A DNA stretch of 64,000 nucleotides from Fidelibacterota bacterium (lineage in GTDB: Bacteria; Fidelibacterota; Marinisomatia; SCGC-AAA003-L08; GCA-2689995): the NCBI GenBank assembly GCA_002689995.1, contig NZIV01000063.1, positions 164,833 through 228,832 of the forward strand, written 5' to 3'. Each line of letters begins with the position of its first letter. Position 1 is the stretch's first letter. A program made the translations under genes and the position numbers. The notes beneath the pieces are model-generated. The model ran no database searches, had not been told where the DNA came from, and was given only the letters and a program-made list of their open reading frames with translations. Positions 61,501 to 64,000 of the stretch are shown here, piece by piece.

Positions 61501-63109
61501 AGAATCATTCACAGATTTAGGTAATGGAATTTGGGATGAGGGTGAAGAATTTAATGATATTAATAATAACGGAATCTGGGATGAGGACGGAGAGCCCGTT
61601 GTAGATAGTAATAATAATGGACAATGGGATGATGCAGAGATTTTTGATGACATTAATAATAACGGAATTTGGGACGCTGGTGAAGATTTTATTGATATTC
61701 AAGATCCTGAGTTAGTCAATGGTCTTTATGATGAAGGTGAAAAGTTTACAGATTTAAATAACAACGGTGTCTGGGACCAAGGGGAAGATTTCGATGATGG
61801 TTATAATGGTGTTTATGATAATTTCATTCAACAGGATGGTATTTATATGATGGAAAGTTCAGCGTTAGCATCAAATAATTCTTACAGAGCACAAGAAAAT
61901 TTAATGAGTAGATATTTTTTATTGAATACTACATTTAATGAATTAACTCATATCGATGAAATTAACTTTGGATTAGGTTTTAGATACGAAGATTATAGCC
62001 TTTATATGCAACCATACAATACAGTTACAGGTGAAAATCTTTGGAGGACAATATCAAAGAATAATGTCTGGGACCAGACTGAAATTTTTGAAGATAATAA
62101 CATGAATAATCAATATGATCCAGGTGAAAATTTTCAAGATATAAATGGAGATGGTGCATTTAATTTCGGAGAATCATTTTCAGATTTGAACGATAATGGT
62201 ATTTGGGATGAAGGTGAGCCATTAAACGATAGACATCCAATTTTATTAATTAATGCTAATAAGAAAGAGAAAAAACTATTACCTGTAGTTAACTTTAATC
62301 TATCTCCTAATAAGTTAATGAAGGTTCGTTTATCATATTCAAAAACTATAGCAAGACCAAATTATAGAGAATTAGCTCCAACAAAATATGAGGAGTTTTA
62401 TAGTGATAGAGCTATAGAAGGCAATCCTTATCTAAAGACAACAGATATTACTAACTATGATTTGAGATTTGAATTCTATCCTAGTTTAGCAAGTATGTAT
62501 TCAATAGCTTTTTATAAAAAAACATTTGAAAATCCAATATCATTAGTAATTAGACCAGGATCAAGTCATAATTATATTTCATATTCAAATTCTAAAAATG
62601 CAAGTGTTGAAGGATTTGAAGTTGAATTTATGAATAAATTAAAATTCATTCCAGTAAATTTAGGGAGTTTCAGTTTAGGTTCGAATTTATCATTTATTAA
62701 TAGTGAATCAAAATCTTATGATCAGTTTATTAGTTATATGGGAAATGTACAGTCAGATATTTCAAATAGTAAAGATAGGCCAATGATGGGTCAATCAGAT
62801 TTTATATTTAATGGTAGTTTAGGATGGAGTTGGAAAAATTTTTATGAGCTAAATTTATCATATAATTATTACACTAAGAGATTAATTTATGTTGGTGCTG
62901 GAGAATCACCAGATGAATATGAATATCCGCAGCCAGATCTAAATTTAACTTCAAAAATTAATTTTAAAGATGTTTCAATTTCGTTTAAAGTTAAAAATTT
63001 ATTTGACTCTGAGTATAAATTGGGATCTGAATATAATGATATTACTTATTATACGAAGAAATATAGACCTGGAATAAATTACAGTATTAGTATTGGCTAT
63101 GGTATATAA
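58502..63109 (+). CDS. TonB-dependent receptor with EF-hand-like repeat arrays
   Basis: A 1535-residue outer-membrane receptor, far longer than the usual 700-1000. Order: signal peptide (LSHLLSA), CarboxypepD-reg-like domain (about 20-100, NSKEPLIGANVYIKN and GAATDLDGNFIIKNIPTGDY), plug (about 130-225, EALRRITGVTIVEDKNIVIR and NGLTMPSTDP), then a barrel to the C-terminal SISIGYGI. Inserted between barrel segments are three blocks (about 549-733, 848-1112, 1187-1243) of loops such as DLNNNGIWDGPE, matching the 12-position EF-hand calcium loop (D1, N3, N5, G6, E12). The barrel signature TIARPNYRELAPTKYEEF is intact. The substrate is unknown. Confidence 0.9.
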   Translation: MKNLFFFIIFLSHLLSADLIGNVSDKNSKEPLIGANVYIKNTNFGAATDLDGNFIIKNIPTGDYLVIVSFISYKTIEKSINIIEKNEIFNFELEINSLQTSEINVSGVLKKSNEIKKIFDQKQSKNIINTFSESELRKSGDSNAAEALRRITGVTIVEDKNIVIRGLGDRYSQAQINGLTMPSTDPDKRNLPLNLFPSKIIEKIEVYKSYHPKLPGNFAGGSINVKTKSYPDNFILKFNITNSNNSNLSINNIRLPNNGYVNVYGDYSDYKLDLSKNEFGSKYIFEYRPVYFRQYHGTDLSEESYIFETFLNDLEYSNYEFIENNDWNIDDQIWEQFYYNKLAANVQNLKSSYQKNQINDENLKIFGIQLPRSPFGFSLMNGNKYEKLSKTEFGYFINLNYKNDFETNIENNKIHSKSGNSYNVQYDFDQNQNSFKTNLSILATTGIKYKFNKNHFFKIDYNYLDIITSKNEAMSTFSDESFYELDNGGLSLSDKITEKSIKSHHYIINHNFVNDKFSSELSFFYNNSKSNLNMPDMKQQTYHKNIYQGNGVWDDDEIFVDSNLNGIWDEGDLFTDLGNGIRDDGESFTDLGNGVWDQQNGFEDFNDNGIPAFGWSGENNGIWDFADSNGNGICEEIIGLNPLLPNVSYWECETWTDIGNGVWDENEVFFDIGNGVWDEGEEIIYDFNNNGLYDTAEEYIDSNGDGIYNYAELFEDTNGNGIWDEGEELVNERIDYLNENYRYLSLIQGQGENGVKPTKRTWVYGGEKQTSFGLDYNFNFKVLNDINIDFLIGIESIEKDRSFSKREFTMGTNSSFNIFDGIFNPNINYPGEIFDDTDNLFSLQLETFTDNNGNGLWDSEELFNDLNNNGIWDGPEVFNDLNNNGIWDGPEVLVTDLGNGIWDEGEVFIDVNNDGHYNPSDEFIDLNGNGIWDGDYFVDINGNGEYDADDFLESASFLGNCDYDGDGYFDGPCDVNGDGIYNLMEELIIDWDNDGYWDNAESFTDLGNGIWDEGEEFNDINNNGIWDEDGEPVVDSNNNGQWDDAEIFDDINNNGIWDAGEDFIDIQDPELVNGLYDEGEKFTDLNNNGVWDQGEDFDDGYNGVYDNFIQQDGIYMMESSALASNNSYRAQENLMSRYFLLNTTFNELTHIDEINFGLGFRYEDYSLYMQPYNTVTGENLWRTISKNNVWDQTEIFEDNNMNNQYDPGENFQDINGDGAFNFGESFSDLNDNGIWDEGEPLNDRHPILLINANKKEKKLLPVVNFNLSPNKLMKVRLSYSKTIARPNYRELAPTKYEEFYSDRAIEGNPYLKTTDITNYDLRFEFYPSLASMYSIAFYKKTFENPISLVIRPGSSHNYISYSNSKNASVEGFEVEFMNKLKFIPVNLGSFSLGSNLSFINSESKSYDQFISYMGNVQSDISNSKDRPMMGQSDFIFNGSLGWSWKNFYELNLSYNYYTKRLIYVGAGESPDEYEYPQPDLNLTSKINFKDVSISFKVKNLFDSEYKLGSEYNDITYYTKKYRPGINYSISIGYGI
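60146..60700 (+). repeat. EF-hand-like loop array, block 1
   Basis: About twelve degenerate coding repeats of 30-45 bases encode loops such as DSNLNGIWDEGD, DTNGNGIWDEGE and the shorter DLGNGVWD form. The short forms lack one residue of the canonical 12-position loop. Confidence 0.8.
61043..61837 (+). repeat. EF-hand-like loop array, block 2
   Basis: About seventeen repeats, the longest block, with loops such as DVNNDGHYNPSD, DLNGNGIWDGDY, DINNNGIWDAGE and DLNNNGVWDQGE. It contains a perfect 45-base tandem duplication at 61088-61177. Confidence 0.82.
61088..61177 (+). repeat. Perfect 45-base tandem duplication
   Basis: Two identical 45-base units stand head to tail (61088-61132 and 61133-61177), each encoding FNDLNNNGIWDGPEV. 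Identity at synonymous positions shows a recent in-frame expansion by exactly one repeat. Confidence 0.95.
62060..62230 (+). repeat. EF-hand-like loop array, block 3
   Basis: About four repeats: NNVWDQTE, DNNMNNQYDPGE, DINGDGAFNFGE and DLNDNGIWDEGE. It is the shortest block, close to the last third of the barrel. Confidence 0.75.
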
Positions 63110-63750
63110 TGAAATTTTTATTTCTAATTAATATATTATTATTCGCAGGGGAGATTGAATTTTGTAAAATTAAAATCGATAATCATAATTTTCAGATTAG
63201 TAAAAATGAAATAACATATTCCCAATATGTAAAATATTTAAATCAGGCAAGATTTCAAGATTCTTTAACAATTAACGAGAATAAAATTTTTGGTTATTTT
63301 AAAAATAAAGATATAATTAAAAATAATTATGTTCCATATTTTTATAATTTAGATACTTCTTGTACAAAAATTGACGAGCCATCTATTTGTATGAATAATG
63401 GAGAATTTTATTTAAATAATGGTAGATTTAAAAATCATGCTATTAATTTTGTTACATGGTTTGGTGCAAATAAATTTGCAGACTATTATAATTATAATAT
63501 ACCTTTGAAACATGAGTGGGAAGTTGCTGCAAAATTAGATACTCTTTCTTTAGAAAATATGATTGGTGGTGTTTCTGAGTGGGTAACTGATCTATGGGTG
63601 CCAAATTCGCATTATTCCCATAGAATTATAAAAGGTGGAAGTACTAAACAACCTAACAATAAAAAATTTCTTAATGCAGATTCAATTCAAGCAAATTTCC
63701 CTTCACATGCAAGTAAATTTGTTGGATTTAGAGTCATTATCCGATATTAA
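63109..63750 (+). CDS. Exported FGE-fold (SUMF1-like) protein, short, no catalytic cysteines
   Basis: Its ATG shares one base with the receptor stop (TAATG), so it is translationally coupled. The 213-residue protein has a signal peptide (FLINILLFAG) and a reduced formylglycine-generating-enzyme fold: NEITYSQYVKYLNQA, FVTWFGANKFADYY, IPLKHEWEVAAKL, GGVSEWVTDLW, IIKGGSTKQ and a final GFRVII. The catalytic cysteine segment after GGS is absent. It resembles the lipoprotein at 22926 (shared YLN-A and NKI-G features). It probably binds something at the receptor rather than making formylglycine. Confidence 0.8.
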   Translation: MKFLFLINILLFAGEIEFCKIKIDNHNFQISKNEITYSQYVKYLNQARFQDSLTINENKIFGYFKNKDIIKNNYVPYFYNLDTSCTKIDEPSICMNNGEFYLNNGRFKNHAINFVTWFGANKFADYYNYNIPLKHEWEVAAKLDTLSLENMIGGVSEWVTDLWVPNSHYSHRIIKGGSTKQPNNKKFLNADSIQANFPSHASKFVGFRVIIRY

Positions 63751-63891
63751 TTTTAATTATAAAATTAATTTAAAACTAACAAATTAATAATAAATATCAA
63801 ACAATTATCTAACACTTTAAGTTTAAAATGTTAGAGGTTTATTAGACTTATATTTGTTTTAATAAATAAATCAACAAAAATTTAACACATA

Positions 63892-64000
63892 CATTTGTAG
63901 GGATAGCAATAGAAGCTGCTCCTGGATTAAGTTCAGCATATATGGTTGTTACGCCAACAGCAGGTGGAGCAGCATATCAAAGTGTTGATGCTGTGGCAGA
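63892..64000 (+). pseudogene. 5'-truncated copy of the beta-helix gene, running off the window
   Basis: These 109 bases align without gaps to 57381-57489, with three mismatches. All three change the amino acid (Ala to Val, Thr to Ile, Asp to Ala). The same reading frame is open, but upstream it meets a TAA near 63868 with no start codon in between, so no full paralogue begins here. The copy continues beyond the window. It could be a gene fragment left by recombination, or an assembly join at a repeat. Confidence 0.7.

Noticed and set aside
60146-62230. CRISPR-like array
   Set aside because: The repeats are in frame, degenerate and without uniform spacers; they are protein repeats.
63808-63835. 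Hairpin TCTAACA / TGTTAGA after the FGE-fold gene as a terminator
   Set aside because: The stem is short with a mismatch and no T tract follows, so termination is not supported.

Overview
The window is AT-rich double-stranded bacterial chromosome with tightly packed genes on both strands. It holds no rRNA, phage, insertion sequence or CRISPR array. Several traits point to a marine member of the FCB superphylum, most likely Marinimicrobia/SAR406 or a close relative: very low G+C, secreted proteins ending in type-IX-like (type A) sorting domains, dockerin pairs in secreted proteins, an LptD/OstA outer-membrane assembly protein, a Gld-type ABC exporter, CarboxypepD-reg TonB-dependent receptors and menaquinone genes. 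That placement is inferred from gene content; no marker gene was searched.

Layout. 115-2641 (-): rlmN, purine nucleoside phosphorylase, Bax-inhibitor-1 family protein. 2794-10117: a secreted multidomain copper protein (dockerin, cytochrome c, PHM-like monooxygenase), a sulfotransferase, a MORN-repeat lipoprotein, a structured RNA candidate, a CsgG-like lipoprotein with a previously untracked small membrane ORF, an SCO/CusF copper protein and a secreted endonuclease I. 10289-14030 (-): TonB-ExbD-ExbD-ExbB energy-transducing set behind an S41 protease. 14088-22948 (+): esterase, aldehyde dehydrogenase, ABC exporter, peptide-binding lipoprotein, then menA-menC-menE. 22926-28382 (-): FGE-fold lipoprotein and two amidohydrolases. 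28558-30423 (+): MoxR/DUF58 pair. 30755-34078 (-): lptD. 34600-40507 (+): nucleotide pyrophosphatase/phosphodiesterase, GldA/GldF/GldG-like ABC system, DUF4340, YaaA, then tRNA-His. 40712-44871 (-): topA and glyS. 44955-48266: DUF2797 and aminopeptidase N. 48515-53598: outer-membrane protein, DUF3108, two family-2 glycosyltransferases, cystathionine beta-synthase. 53755-63750 (+): PhoB/PhoR-type two-component pair, a secreted beta-helix/dockerin/sorting-tag protein, a giant TonB-dependent receptor and an FGE-fold protein.

The most unusual part is 53.7-64.0 kb. The TonB-dependent receptor carries about thirty tandem EF-hand-like calcium loops (12-residue loops, about 15-residue period) in three blocks between barrel segments. 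It lies downstream of a secreted beta-helix protein and is translationally coupled to a small FGE-fold protein that lacks the catalytic cysteines. The PhoB/PhoR-type regulators sit just upstream. A 109-bp near-identical but start-less copy of part of the beta-helix gene begins at 63892 and runs off the window. I infer a calcium-dependent, surface-exposed uptake system, possibly under a phosphate-type regulator. The ExbB/ExbD/TonB cluster at 10-12 kb could energise it.

Other items worth attention are the heme-copper monooxygenase fusion at 2794, a candidate RNA at 6262-6430 with an extended Shine-Dalgarno sequence inside a hairpin, a possibly decayed gene at 34.1-34.55 kb, and small ORFs below the track cutoff at 6454, 34373 and 48515.
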